A stretch of 18,294 bases of DNA from J038 sp036734085 (lineage in GTDB: Bacteria; Chloroflexota; Anaerolineae; Aggregatilineales; Phototrophicaceae): positions 1 through 18,294 of the forward strand of contig DAIMZF010000057.1 in assembly GCA_036734085.1 (NCBI GenBank), in the 5' to 3' direction. How positions within the stretch are numbered: position 1 is the first letter of the stretch; each line of letters starts with the position of its first letter. Under the pieces are notes generated by a model that was given only the letters and a program-made list of their open reading frames with translations, searched no databases and was not told the DNA's origin. Below, in pieces: positions 1 to 7,018 of the stretch. The position numbers and the translations under genes are program-made.

Positions 1-6
1 TCATCT

Positions 7-79
7 GCGGGTGTAGCTCAGTTGGTAGAGCGTTTGCTTCCCAAGCAAAATGTCACGGGTTCGAGTCCCGTTACCCGCT
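7..79 (+). tRNA. tRNA-Gly (anticodon CCC)
   Basis: A complete 73-nt cloverleaf can be folded. The acceptor stem is GCGGGTG with TACCCGC, the D stem is GCTC/GAGC, and the anticodon stem is TTTGC/GCAAA around the loop TTCCCAA. The T arm is ACGGG-TTCGAGT-CCCGT. Bases 34-36 read CCC, so it decodes GGG glycine codons. The discriminator base is T, as is usual for bacterial tRNA-Gly. No 3' CCA is encoded, so it must be added after transcription. An intrinsic terminator follows immediately; its promoter must lie before the window. Confidence 0.96.
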
Positions 80-87
80 CTCGTTCG

Positions 88-122
88 GGTGCTTGTCAAT
101 AACGACAAGCGCCTTTCTTTTT
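88..122 (+). terminator. Intrinsic terminator after tRNA-Gly
   Basis: A 10-bp stem (88-97 with 104-113, one G-T pair) closes a 6-nt loop and is followed by a T-rich run (TTTCTTTTT, 114-122). It lies 8 nt past the tRNA end, so it most likely ends the tRNA-Gly transcript and separates it from the L25 gene. Confidence 0.85.
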
Positions 123-126
123 GCCA

Positions 127-156
127 TTGACGAATAATCATCGACTCCCTTAGAAT
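127..156 (+). promoter_or_regulatory. Predicted sigma-70-type promoter for the L25 gene
   Basis: TTGACG (127-132) and TAGAAT (151-156) each match the housekeeping -35 and -10 consensus at 5 of 6 positions, with an 18-nt spacer. The site lies between the upstream terminator and the L25 start, leaving a leader of about 75 nt. It is predicted from sequence alone. Confidence 0.5.
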
Positions 157-238
157 GACACGACTTCGTTTGTTTATCGTCGATAAAATAACCGTCCGCG
201 CTCCGGCGCGACTTTCATCTTTTTAAGGAGCATCAAAA

Positions 239-868
239 GTGAATGACTTCGTAATCAACGCGGAAAACCGTACCGTTGTTGGGAAAAAAGTAAAACAACT
301 TCGGAATGAGGGTATTGTGCCGGTAACGGTATATGGCCCCAAGATTGAGCCAATTAGCCTACAGGTGCCTTACCGCCCCTTGGAAGTAGCATTAATGAAG
401 GCTGGCGGCACCAACATTATCGACATGAAGGTTGAAGGAAAAACGCTGAAGGTCTTGGCACGCGATGTGCAACGTAACGCCATCAAGGGCTTTATCCTCC
501 ATGTTGATTTCTTCGCTGTTGATGCCGACAGTAAAATCACAACGGCTGTTCCCATTCAGTTCATCGGCGAAAGCCCGGCAGTGACATCTGGCAAGGGTAT
601 TTTGATGGCCGGGACGAGTAGCATCAATGTGGAAACACTCCCCAGTAAGCTGATCAACGTGGTTGAAGTTGACCTGTCTACATTGGAGAAAGTCGGTGAC
701 TCCATCACCGTCGCAGACCTTAACCTGGGCGATGATGTTACTATCTTGTCCGAACCAGAAGAAACCATCGCACGTATCGCACAGAGCGCGGCGGCACGTC
801 GCCAGGAGATGATGGACTCCGGCATGACGGCGGAAGAAACCGATGCCGCCGAAGCCGACGGCGAATAA
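239..868 (+). CDS. rplY: 50S ribosomal protein L25/general stress protein Ctc
   Basis: This 209-residue protein of the bL25/CTC family binds 5S rRNA in the large ribosomal subunit. The N-terminal part carries the typical L25 pattern: a K-x-L-R-x-x-G-x-V-P-x-x-x-Y-G segment near residues 18-33, with the binding barrel over about the first 95 residues. A second beta domain of the longer CTC form follows, and the chain ends in an acidic tail rich in E, D and A. The start is GTG at 239, chosen because AAGGAG (225-230) lies 8 nt upstream and the protein aligns with the family from there. It is a single gene between two tRNA genes with its own predicted promoter. The length is normal for the two-domain form. 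Confidence 0.95.
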   Translation: MNDFVINAENRTVVGKKVKQLRNEGIVPVTVYGPKIEPISLQVPYRPLEVALMKAGGTNIIDMKVEGKTLKVLARDVQRNAIKGFILHVDFFAVDADSKITTAVPIQFIGESPAVTSGKGILMAGTSSINVETLPSKLINVVEVDLSTLEKVGDSITVADLNLGDDVTILSEPEETIARIAQSAAARRQEMMDSGMTAEETDAAEADGE

Positions 869-883
869 GCGCAACAAAATTCA

Positions 884-914
884 TATGGGCGGATTGTAAA
901 CAAAGCCGCCCATA
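884..914 (+). terminator. Stem-loop after the L25 gene, possible weak terminator
   Basis: ATGGGCGG (885-892) pairs perfectly with CCGCCCAT (906-913), and 884/914 adds one more T-A pair, giving a G+C-rich 9-bp stem. No T-run follows, so it may be a weak or factor-assisted terminator, or a 3'-end-protecting hairpin of the L25 mRNA. Confidence 0.45.
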
Positions 915-923
915 ACACCAACC

Positions 924-951
924 TTGACACACTGATTTAATAAGCTACAAT
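924..951 (+). promoter_or_regulatory. Predicted strong promoter for tRNA-Leu
   Basis: A perfect -35 box TTGACA (924-929) is separated by 16 nt from TACAAT (946-951), which matches the -10 consensus at 5 of 6 positions. The expected start of transcription is only a few bases before the tRNA at 965. This is the best promoter match found in the window. Confidence 0.75.
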
Positions 952-964
952 TTGACGAATACAT

Positions 965-1048
965 GCCGAAGTGGCGGAATAGGCAGACGCGCTACGTTCA
1001 GGGCGTAGTTCCCTTATGGGAGTGTGGGTTCGACTCCCACCTTCGGCA
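965..1048 (+). tRNA. tRNA-Leu (anticodon CAG)
   Basis: This 84-nt class II tRNA has acceptor stem GCCGAAG/CTTCGGC and anticodon stem CTACG/CGTAG around the loop TTCAGGG, giving anticodon CAG for CUG leucine codons. The long variable arm is TTCCCTTATGGGAG, and the T arm is GTGGG-TTCGACT-CCCAC. Discriminator A73 and the long variable arm fit leucine identity. No 3' CCA is encoded. A strong promoter lies immediately upstream and an intrinsic terminator immediately downstream, so it is probably a single-gene transcript. Confidence 0.96.
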
Positions 1049-1054
1049 CACAGA

Positions 1055-1087
1055 CCTGGTTCTCCAAGAACTGGGTTTTTTATTTTT
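1055..1087 (+). terminator. Intrinsic terminator after tRNA-Leu
   Basis: A 9-bp stem (1055-1063 with 1067-1075, two G-T pairs) with a 3-nt loop is followed by a T-rich tail (1076-1087). In the reverse direction the hairpin is not followed by a T-run, so it should stop tRNA-Leu transcription but only poorly stop the convergent minus-strand operon. The minus-strand stop codon (1086-1088) lies at the end of this T-tail. Confidence 0.85.
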
Positions 1088-2432
1088 ACAGTCCCGCCCG
1101 CCAACGTTCTTGGGCGTAGTCCTGTGGGGTATCGACATCACGCAGTATGCTGTCATCATCTACATTTACGTAGCGGATATGGTCTGCGTGTAGGTTCATG
1201 AACGCTCGTAAAGAGCTATCGCGTGGTAAATTGAGAATATCTCCCCAATAGCGCCTGCCAATTAATATCGGGTGTCCGCGCCGCATCTTGTAAGAGGGCA
1301 CAATGATTTGTTCCGTGTTTTCCGCATAAGTATTCAATATCTGATACAAGACTTTGGATTTTATCTGCGGTTGGTCACCCAAAATAATCATCGCACACGC
1401 GATATAATCCGGCAAAGCACGCAAGCCCAGCTTGAGCGATGAGAGCATCTCGCCGGATTTATAAGAGCGATTATAAGCGACATCAATATCTAATGGCTTC
1501 AATTTTTCCTTAACTTCTTTTGCCATATGCCCGGTAACAACGGTGATATGCTCTAGTCGTGCCGCCGTTAATTGATGGATAATCTGCTCGATGATGGTTT
1601 TATCAGCACCCCAGGGTAATAACACTTTGGATTCTCCCATGCGGGTAGACATCCCGGCGGCAAGCACTATGGCCCCTACCGGACGCTGAACTTCAATCAC
1701 AGGTTGTATAGACCGTGCCGCGCCAATGACAACGCTATTCAGCCTTTTAGTGCGTAAAGCTAGCTTTGCGATGAGCCTGGCACGCATTCGGGCGTGGCCT
1801 TTGGCATATGCTTGATTTAGAAACGCGATTGTGCGGGCATTGGCAGGAACGTTACGCAACCCCAACATTTCATCCCGTAAAACCTGCGCCACCCATGGCG
1901 CACGAATCCGGGAGCCTTTGGGAAACCCGTAGCGATCGAGGATGGCTTGAACATTATAAACATGCGCTTCGTCTAATGGCTTGCCAATGGCGGAAAGTGA
2001 GGCGACCTGTATGACGAGTGAAGTCTCCGGTGGGATAATGGGTTCATCGTCGTAGGGGGCTTTAAGCGGTAACCCGCCTGCGCTATCTGCTTCAATGAGC
2101 ATCACATCACTATCGACAACATCCATTAGATGTGTAATCCAACTGGGTTGCGGGCCATACACCGCCCCCCCTCTGATTTTGTCGTACAAAAACACGAAGC
2201 TATCTTCTGACAATGCCTGAGAGATAGCCGCACTTCCTAAATCCGGCGAGATCGCACGCGGAAGCAGACCAATTTGTTCTTCCTGTAAGGTGGTGGTGGT
2301 GGTAGCCAATACACGCCAACCCATCTCCGCTAATTCGTAGCCGAGATTCACTAAAGTTGACGTCTTGCCGCCCGCGCCGATAAACGCTACCACATCACCC
2401 GGCACGATGTTAAACGCCTCATATAGTTTCAT
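1086..2432 (-). CDS. YqeC-MocA fusion: hydroxylase accessory ATPase plus molybdenum cofactor cytidylyltransferase
   Basis: This 448-residue protein contains two recognisable modules. Residues 1 to about 240 match YqeC, a P-loop accessory protein linked to (often selenium-dependent) molybdenum hydroxylases; it has a Walker A-like FIGAGGKTS at 18-26 and a T-rich strand at 44-48. Residues about 250-448 match MocA-like nucleotidyltransferases. These show LAAGMSTRMGESK (257-269), GDQP (352-355), RGHP (385-388) and DVDTPQDY (432-439). MocA-type enzymes attach CMP to molybdopterin to give the cytosine dinucleotide cofactor of the xanthine dehydrogenase/aldehyde oxidase family. The ATG at 2432 has AAGG 7 nt upstream and lies 20 nt after the stop of the molybdopterin subunit gene, so the likely client is encoded next door. 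It is the last gene of the minus-strand run. Confidence 0.88.
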   Translation of the reverse strand: MKLYEAFNIVPGDVVAFIGAGGKTSTLVNLGYELAEMGWRVLATTTTTLQEEQIGLLPRAISPDLGSAAISQALSEDSFVFLYDKIRGGAVYGPQPSWITHLMDVVDSDVMLIEADSAGGLPLKAPYDDEPIIPPETSLVIQVASLSAIGKPLDEAHVYNVQAILDRYGFPKGSRIRAPWVAQVLRDEMLGLRNVPANARTIAFLNQAYAKGHARMRARLIAKLALRTKRLNSVVIGAARSIQPVIEVQRPVGAIVLAAGMSTRMGESKVLLPWGADKTIIEQIIHQLTAARLEHITVVTGHMAKEVKEKLKPLDIDVAYNRSYKSGEMLSSLKLGLRALPDYIACAMIILGDQPQIKSKVLYQILNTYAENTEQIIVPSYKMRRGHPILIGRRYWGDILNLPRDSSLRAFMNLHADHIRYVNVDDDSILRDVDTPQDYAQERWRAGL

Positions 2433-2452
2433 GTAGCCACCTTCCGCACAAC

Positions 2453-4678
2453 CTAAAGAACACCGACCCCGTTCTGCCGTAATGCTTTTACAACCCGGTC
2501 AGGGGTTAGCGGTAGATGGTCAATCCACACACCGGTCGCATCGTAGACTGCCGCGCAAATGGCCGGAGCAAGCGGGAGCAATGGCATTTCTGCCATGCCC
2601 CGTGCGCCCCATGGGCCGATGGGGTCGGGGTACTCTAACACAACGGATTTAACTTCTGCGGGTACATCTAACGCTGTGGGGATGAGATATGTTGATAAGA
2701 ATGGGTTTTTGATGCGCCCCTCGACAGAAATGAGGTTTTCCATCAGAACCCAACCTTGCGCTTGCACCACTGCGCCTTCAATCTGCCCGATGACCTGCTC
2801 CGGGTTGATGGCTTTGCCCACATCATTAGCGGCCACCACCCGGATAATCTGAATATGGCCGGTCTCAATATCAATTTCGATTTCTACAGCCTGCGCGGCA
2901 TATCCATAGGCGAAGTTTGGCTCGCTCTTGCCTGTTTTGGGGTCATAAGATGTCGTTTTAGGTGGGCGGTACATATACTCCGCGATGGCAGGACGTTCTT
3001 CATCCTTCCATTTTTTTAAGGCAATCTCCGCCGCGCCGCGAATCGCATTACCCGCCATGAATGTTAACCGTGATGCAGACGCGCTCCCTGATGATTGTGA
3101 GGTTGCGGTGTCGGATAGCGATAATGTAATTCTTTCCAACGGCACACCAACAGCATCCGCCGCCATTTGCAGGATAACAGTGTGTGCGCCTTGCCCCACA
3201 TCTGCACCCCCTTGACGTACAATAACCTGTTCTATCGCTCCGTTGCCGTGTAGCTCAATTCCCGCCCAGCTATGCTCTGGAAATCCAAAAGAATAGCCGA
3301 CATTCTTAAATCCACAGGCGAAACCCACGCCGCGTCGCTTGGCTGGATTGGTTGTATCGATGGTGGGTATGCGCTTTAAACCTTGTTCGTTGTGTTCCCA
3401 ATAGCTTTCTTCAGCGCATCGTTGGATGACTTGCGGCATACTCACACCGGCTGGTAGGGGTGTCCCAACGGATAAAATACTGCCTTCGCGGATGCTGTTC
3501 TTTAGGCGAATCTCAACAGGATCAAGGTTTAAGGCTTGTGCCAGTTTATTGATTTGACCTTCCGCACAGACTGCCGCCTGTGGCGCACCAAAGCCCCTAA
3601 ACGCTCCACATGGAATGTTATTGGTATAGACGCCATACGTATCAATATGAATGTTGTCTATTTCATACGGCCCGGTGACCATTAAGTTTGCGTTAGCCAG
3701 AACTTTAGTCGAGGTGTAGTTATACGCGCCTGCATCAGCCACCACCCGTGATTCCACTGCGACGATACGCCCGTCGTTCGTTGCACCCCATTTAGCCCAA
3801 AAGCGCATGGGATGACGCTTATGATGATACTGAATTGATTCTTCGCGGCTCCAGACGATCTTCACCGGGCGTTGCAAATTCATCACGGCTAATGCCAGAA
3901 CAATCTGCACAGACATATCTTCCCGCCCACCAAATGCGCCGCCGATGGCAGGATAGATAACACGTACACGGTCTTCCGGCAGGTTGAGTGCATGGGTAAT
4001 TTGCCATAAATCTTCATGCACCCACTGTCCGGCGACCAGCACCGTGATGCGTCCTTCTTCGTCCACATAACCGAGTCCGGCTTCGGGCTGTAGATAGGCA
4101 TGTTCTTGATAATGTGTGCTGTATTCACCCTCAACGATAACATCCGCTTGTGCCCACCCCGCCTGCATATCACCTTTGCGGATGACCCAGTGACACAAAA
4201 TATTGTTGGGCGTATCTATATGAAGTTGGGGCGCATCACTATGCATGGCGTCTTCGGGGTCAAAGACAGGGGAGAGGTCTTCATAATCCACGCGGATTAA
4301 TTCAACAGCACGCGCGGCGGTTTTCTCGTCTTGTGCAACGACAACAGCGACCATATCCATATAACAACGTACAACATCCCCGCCAGGATTATTGCTACCT
4401 GGCCCGCATAATACGGGCTGATCTTTCGTCACGAGTCCGTATTCATTTGCAGGGATGTCTGCCGCTGTATAAACCGCTACGACACCCGTTAATGCAATGG
4501 CGTCAGTCGTATCAATATTTTTGACACGAGCATGGGCACGGTCACTCCACTTGAGCTTCATGTAAAGCTGATCGGGCATATCCACATCGCTCGGATACGG
4601 CGTCTGCCCGGTAACTTTGCCCCGTGCATCAATACGTTTAATACTCTGCCCAATGTATATAGTTTTGTCTTTGGACAA
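2453..4678 (-). CDS. Xanthine dehydrogenase-family molybdopterin-binding subunit
   Basis: This is a 741-residue catalytic large subunit of a molybdenum hydroxylase (CoxL/XdhA type); such enzymes hydroxylate purines, other N-heterocycles or aldehydes with water as oxygen source. Cofactor-binding segments are all visible: GGAFGGRED (246-254), GAFRGFGAPQ (358-367), DVGQGAHT (493-500) and SRLTFMAGNA (536-545). The C-terminal catalytic glutamate is E697, in GARGMAEMP (691-699), where many relatives have GEPP. Length is normal for a stand-alone large subunit. The start appears to be TTG at 4678, with GAGG 8 nt upstream. It lies just before yqeC-mocA; the FAD/iron-sulfur partner is at 7019-8434, two genes away. 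The substrate cannot be named from sequence. Confidence 0.9.
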   Translation of the reverse strand: MSKDKTIYIGQSIKRIDARGKVTGQTPYPSDVDMPDQLYMKLKWSDRAHARVKNIDTTDAIALTGVVAVYTAADIPANEYGLVTKDQPVLCGPGSNNPGGDVVRCYMDMVAVVVAQDEKTAARAVELIRVDYEDLSPVFDPEDAMHSDAPQLHIDTPNNILCHWVIRKGDMQAGWAQADVIVEGEYSTHYQEHAYLQPEAGLGYVDEEGRITVLVAGQWVHEDLWQITHALNLPEDRVRVIYPAIGGAFGGREDMSVQIVLALAVMNLQRPVKIVWSREESIQYHHKRHPMRFWAKWGATNDGRIVAVESRVVADAGAYNYTSTKVLANANLMVTGPYEIDNIHIDTYGVYTNNIPCGAFRGFGAPQAAVCAEGQINKLAQALNLDPVEIRLKNSIREGSILSVGTPLPAGVSMPQVIQRCAEESYWEHNEQGLKRIPTIDTTNPAKRRGVGFACGFKNVGYSFGFPEHSWAGIELHGNGAIEQVIVRQGGADVGQGAHTVILQMAADAVGVPLERITLSLSDTATSQSSGSASASRLTFMAGNAIRGAAEIALKKWKDEERPAIAEYMYRPPKTTSYDPKTGKSEPNFAYGYAAQAVEIEIDIETGHIQIIRVVAANDVGKAINPEQVIGQIEGAVVQAQGWVLMENLISVEGRIKNPFLSTYLIPTALDVPAEVKSVVLEYPDPIGPWGARGMAEMPLLPLAPAICAAVYDATGVWIDHLPLTPDRVVKALRQNGVGVL

Positions 4679-4717
4679 CGCTCTAACCTCTTAAATACGT
4701 TAAAATCTGGTACGCGG

Positions 4718-4750
4718 ATAGGATGTAACATAGGATGTTGCGTCTATGTT
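4718..4750. repeat. Direct and inverted repeats in the 93-nt gap before the molybdopterin subunit gene
   Basis: The largest gap inside the minus-strand gene run (4679-4771) holds two copies of ATAGGATGT (4718-4726 and 4730-4738). It also holds a 7-bp inverted repeat, AACATAG (4727-4733) with CTATGTT (4744-4750). It could be a regulator-binding site, or a small hairpin of the mRNA. No convincing promoter accompanies it, only a poor TTACAT/TTTTAA pair on the minus strand. Confidence 0.35.
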
Positions 4751-4771
4751 GCGTGCTGGCGGTTTGCGATA

Positions 4772-6532
4772 TTATACCGTAATGGTGCGATACTCAGCCG
4801 CTATTCTAACGCGCTTTACCTCTTGGGAAAAAATTCTGCGAAGAATAGCAATCGCAGTCGCGTAAGTTGGGTCTACGCCGGCATAGCTGAGGTTGCTTGT
4901 ACCTAGATTATGCCCACGTCCTAATGGCGTATCTGATGCGTAATGCAGGAAGCCCACATCAAATGGGACACTGTGCAAATCCACGATTTCATCTTGCGGG
5001 TGGCGGTTGGGGCGGAAGGCCTCGTACACAGCAGAGAGATAAGGCCCACCTTCCATCTCAATATCCGTATAACCTTCTTTGTAGAAGACGCTCATATAGC
5101 GCATGTTTTGTAAAAACGTTCCCGGAACGCTGATTGCCTTCTGGTTGTCCAACACCATACCATAGGTCATATGCGGCGCGACATGCTGTGCGGAAAAGCA
5201 ATTGCTGAATAGATAGGTGTTTTGTGAATGTTCGTCATGTATCACACTCGGAACCATCACATCCCCGATGCGCCCGTTGAGTGTCGCCGCCTTGCCCATG
5301 ATATACACGCCCTGCACACTACCCACACGCTCGGTCACACGGTTCAGGATGTCGTAAGCCGCTAACCCCAGGGGATAATCAATGTTGATAATTAACCCAT
5401 CGCTCAACGATAAATCCGTGTGGTTAGAGACATTTTTGCACAGCCGTTCGTCCATCCAGTCTAGGTTCAGTTGGCTGATTTTCATAATCTGCGCCGCGAT
5501 TTGGAAACCATGCTCGTTTGGCACCCGATATATCCCGCTTGCTTCTTCGTCGACCAGTTGCTTCGCTTCCATATCGGGATTATCTGCTAAAAACTTCTTG
5601 AGCACATAGTAGAGGAAGTTATTAAGATTGGCTTGCTTATCCTGGTTGATAATTGCCTGATATTCTTCCCACAAGGTTTGGTGCAATTGTTCTTGCAAAT
5701 AGCTGATAAGATCATCCCGGTGGCGGACGGCGAACCCCGTAAGCAGATTAGCCATAGAGTGTGTGTTACTAGAGACGAAGTAAACGGGTTTGTTGTTTAG
5801 CTCGATACCTTGTGCCAATGCAACATCTTGCAGTTCTTCCCACCAGTAGGCAGTCGCCTTGCGGTAGGCGGCGGCGGAAGAAGCCAATAGCTTGAGGGAT
5901 AAACGTTTTTTGCTGGCGGCTATCTTGTGCAATGTAACAAAGAAGTGAGTCCGCCAGATGGTTTCTAACCGTCGCACATCCTGCGAACTGATTTGGAGCG
6001 TCTGCGCCAGTAAATCTGCTTCGGCATCGGTTAATGGATGCTCACGAGTTTGGTTTTGCCGTAGAAATAACCGCGCAACTTCACTTTTTAGTAGTTTATG
6101 CAGTTTGTTCCACTCGATTTGATACGCGGTTAATATCGGCACAAGGTCATCAATATCGGAACGACTGGCTATAAAAACTGCTAATGTTTGTTTTCCGTCA
6201 TAATGGGTGCGGCGGCGGCGACCAGGCGCGTGAACTTGTTGCCATTGGTTGACGTTCTGGAACCCTGCGTTGCTGAATGATTGCTCGATTTGCCCAATAA
6301 CAATCATTTTGACATCCGTCATCACAGCAGGCAGGCGCAAACTGGTATACGTCAACGCCGCGATGTCTAACTCTGGCTCTCGTGCTTTAGCATGTAGCGG
6401 AGAGTCCATCGTGGCGTGGCTTTCTTCAAGTGTTGTGATCTCTATCGCTTCGCTGGAACGTAGAAGTGAATAATACGTCCGCATATATAGCTTAATTTCT
6501 TCACTGCCTGTTTTGGGTACAGTTCTATCCAT
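4772..6532 (-). CDS. DUF6909-like protein with a nucleoside phosphorylase-like C-terminal domain
   Basis: This is a 586-residue soluble protein without signal peptide or membrane segments. From memory it resembles the DUF6909 family of Chloroflexota and Bacteroidota; the assignment needs a profile search. Residues 1 to about 370 are mainly helical and have no motif I recognise. Residues about 375-580 have the pattern of the phosphorylase/hydrolase (PNP/UDP) fold: GKAATLNGRIGDVMVP (413-428) resembles the glycine-rich loop plus 'GDV' strand, and DIEMEGG (490-496) resembles the M-E-x-A motif that binds ribose. The ATG at 6532 has GAGG 6 nt upstream. It sits between the two hydroxylase subunit genes, so a role in releasing a base for hydroxylation is conceivable. 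That role is inference only. Confidence 0.65.
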   Translation of the reverse strand: MDRTVPKTGSEEIKLYMRTYYSLLRSSEAIEITTLEESHATMDSPLHAKAREPELDIAALTYTSLRLPAVMTDVKMIVIGQIEQSFSNAGFQNVNQWQQVHAPGRRRRTHYDGKQTLAVFIASRSDIDDLVPILTAYQIEWNKLHKLLKSEVARLFLRQNQTREHPLTDAEADLLAQTLQISSQDVRRLETIWRTHFFVTLHKIAASKKRLSLKLLASSAAAYRKATAYWWEELQDVALAQGIELNNKPVYFVSSNTHSMANLLTGFAVRHRDDLISYLQEQLHQTLWEEYQAIINQDKQANLNNFLYYVLKKFLADNPDMEAKQLVDEEASGIYRVPNEHGFQIAAQIMKISQLNLDWMDERLCKNVSNHTDLSLSDGLIINIDYPLGLAAYDILNRVTERVGSVQGVYIMGKAATLNGRIGDVMVPSVIHDEHSQNTYLFSNCFSAQHVAPHMTYGMVLDNQKAISVPGTFLQNMRYMSVFYKEGYTDIEMEGGPYLSAVYEAFRPNRHPQDEIVDLHSVPFDVGFLHYASDTPLGRGHNLGTSNLSYAGVDPTYATAIAILRRIFSQEVKRVRIAAEYRTITV

Positions 6533-6570
6533 ATTCAGCCTCTATAGGTTGGCTTGCTTGGTCAGTTTAT

Positions 6571-7011
6571 CTATGAGCGGCGCTTGGCGCGGCTTTTTTG
6601 TTCCTCTTCTTCCTTCATCTTGCGTTCACGCTCTGCGGCGACTTGCTTGTTCATACGATGCTTACGTTCTTTTTCTTTGCGCCGTTGTAGTTCGTTTTGT
6701 TCACGCTCTTTTGCCATTTGTTTTTCCGAGATTTTATGCTTTGGCTTAGGTGCGAACACTGCATAGATGGTTGCCGCAGTCAGCATGAATAAAACAAACA
6801 AAAAGCCCCCGACGGCGTATTGCACAATGTCTTGATCAAATTCTGGTTGTTGCGCGAATAAAGATGTGTACAGTGCTTGATGTGCAGGTTCGCTGAGGAC
6901 AAAGGCAACAGCACCCAGCGCCAATGTTAACAAAAAGCCCAGCGCAGGTAGCCAACGGGTGATACCTCTCTTTTTTGCCAGTTTCTCGATATAGCGTCTT
7001 TCAGCAGACAT
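6571..7011 (-). CDS. Small membrane protein with two helices and a charged coiled tail
   Basis: This 146-residue protein belongs to no family I recognise. It has a basic N-terminus, then two predicted membrane helices (about 20-40 and 65-86) joined by a 25-residue loop. A highly charged tail from 88 to the end is very rich in K, R and E and predicted to be helical or coiled. By the positive-inside rule both termini would face the cytoplasm. The ATG at 7011 is supported by AAGGAG 10 nt upstream, which lies in the last codons of the preceding FAD/iron-sulfur gene, so translation is probably coupled. It may anchor or scaffold neighbouring proteins at the membrane, but no function can be assigned. 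Confidence 0.7.
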   Translation of the reverse strand: MSAERRYIEKLAKKRGITRWLPALGFLLTLALGAVAFVLSEPAHQALYTSLFAQQPEFDQDIVQYAVGGFLFVLFMLTAATIYAVFAPKPKHKISEKQMAKEREQNELQRRKEKERKHRMNKQVAAERERKMKEEEEQKSRAKRRS

Positions 7012-7018
7012 TTGATAA

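Noticed and set aside
392..877. Minus-strand reading frame of 161 codons opposite L25
   Set aside because: L25 on the plus strand is a clear family member with a good ribosome-binding site; the antisense product has no recognisable pattern.
963..1193. Plus-strand reading frame of 76 codons with an ATG start
   Set aside because: It covers the whole tRNA-Leu gene and its terminator and then runs antisense to yqeC-mocA; no ribosome-binding site supports it.
2291..2305. Run of five GGT/ACC triplets resembling a microsatellite
   Set aside because: It encodes a threonine-rich strand in the YqeC domain, where threonine is common in the family; too short to call a repeat element.
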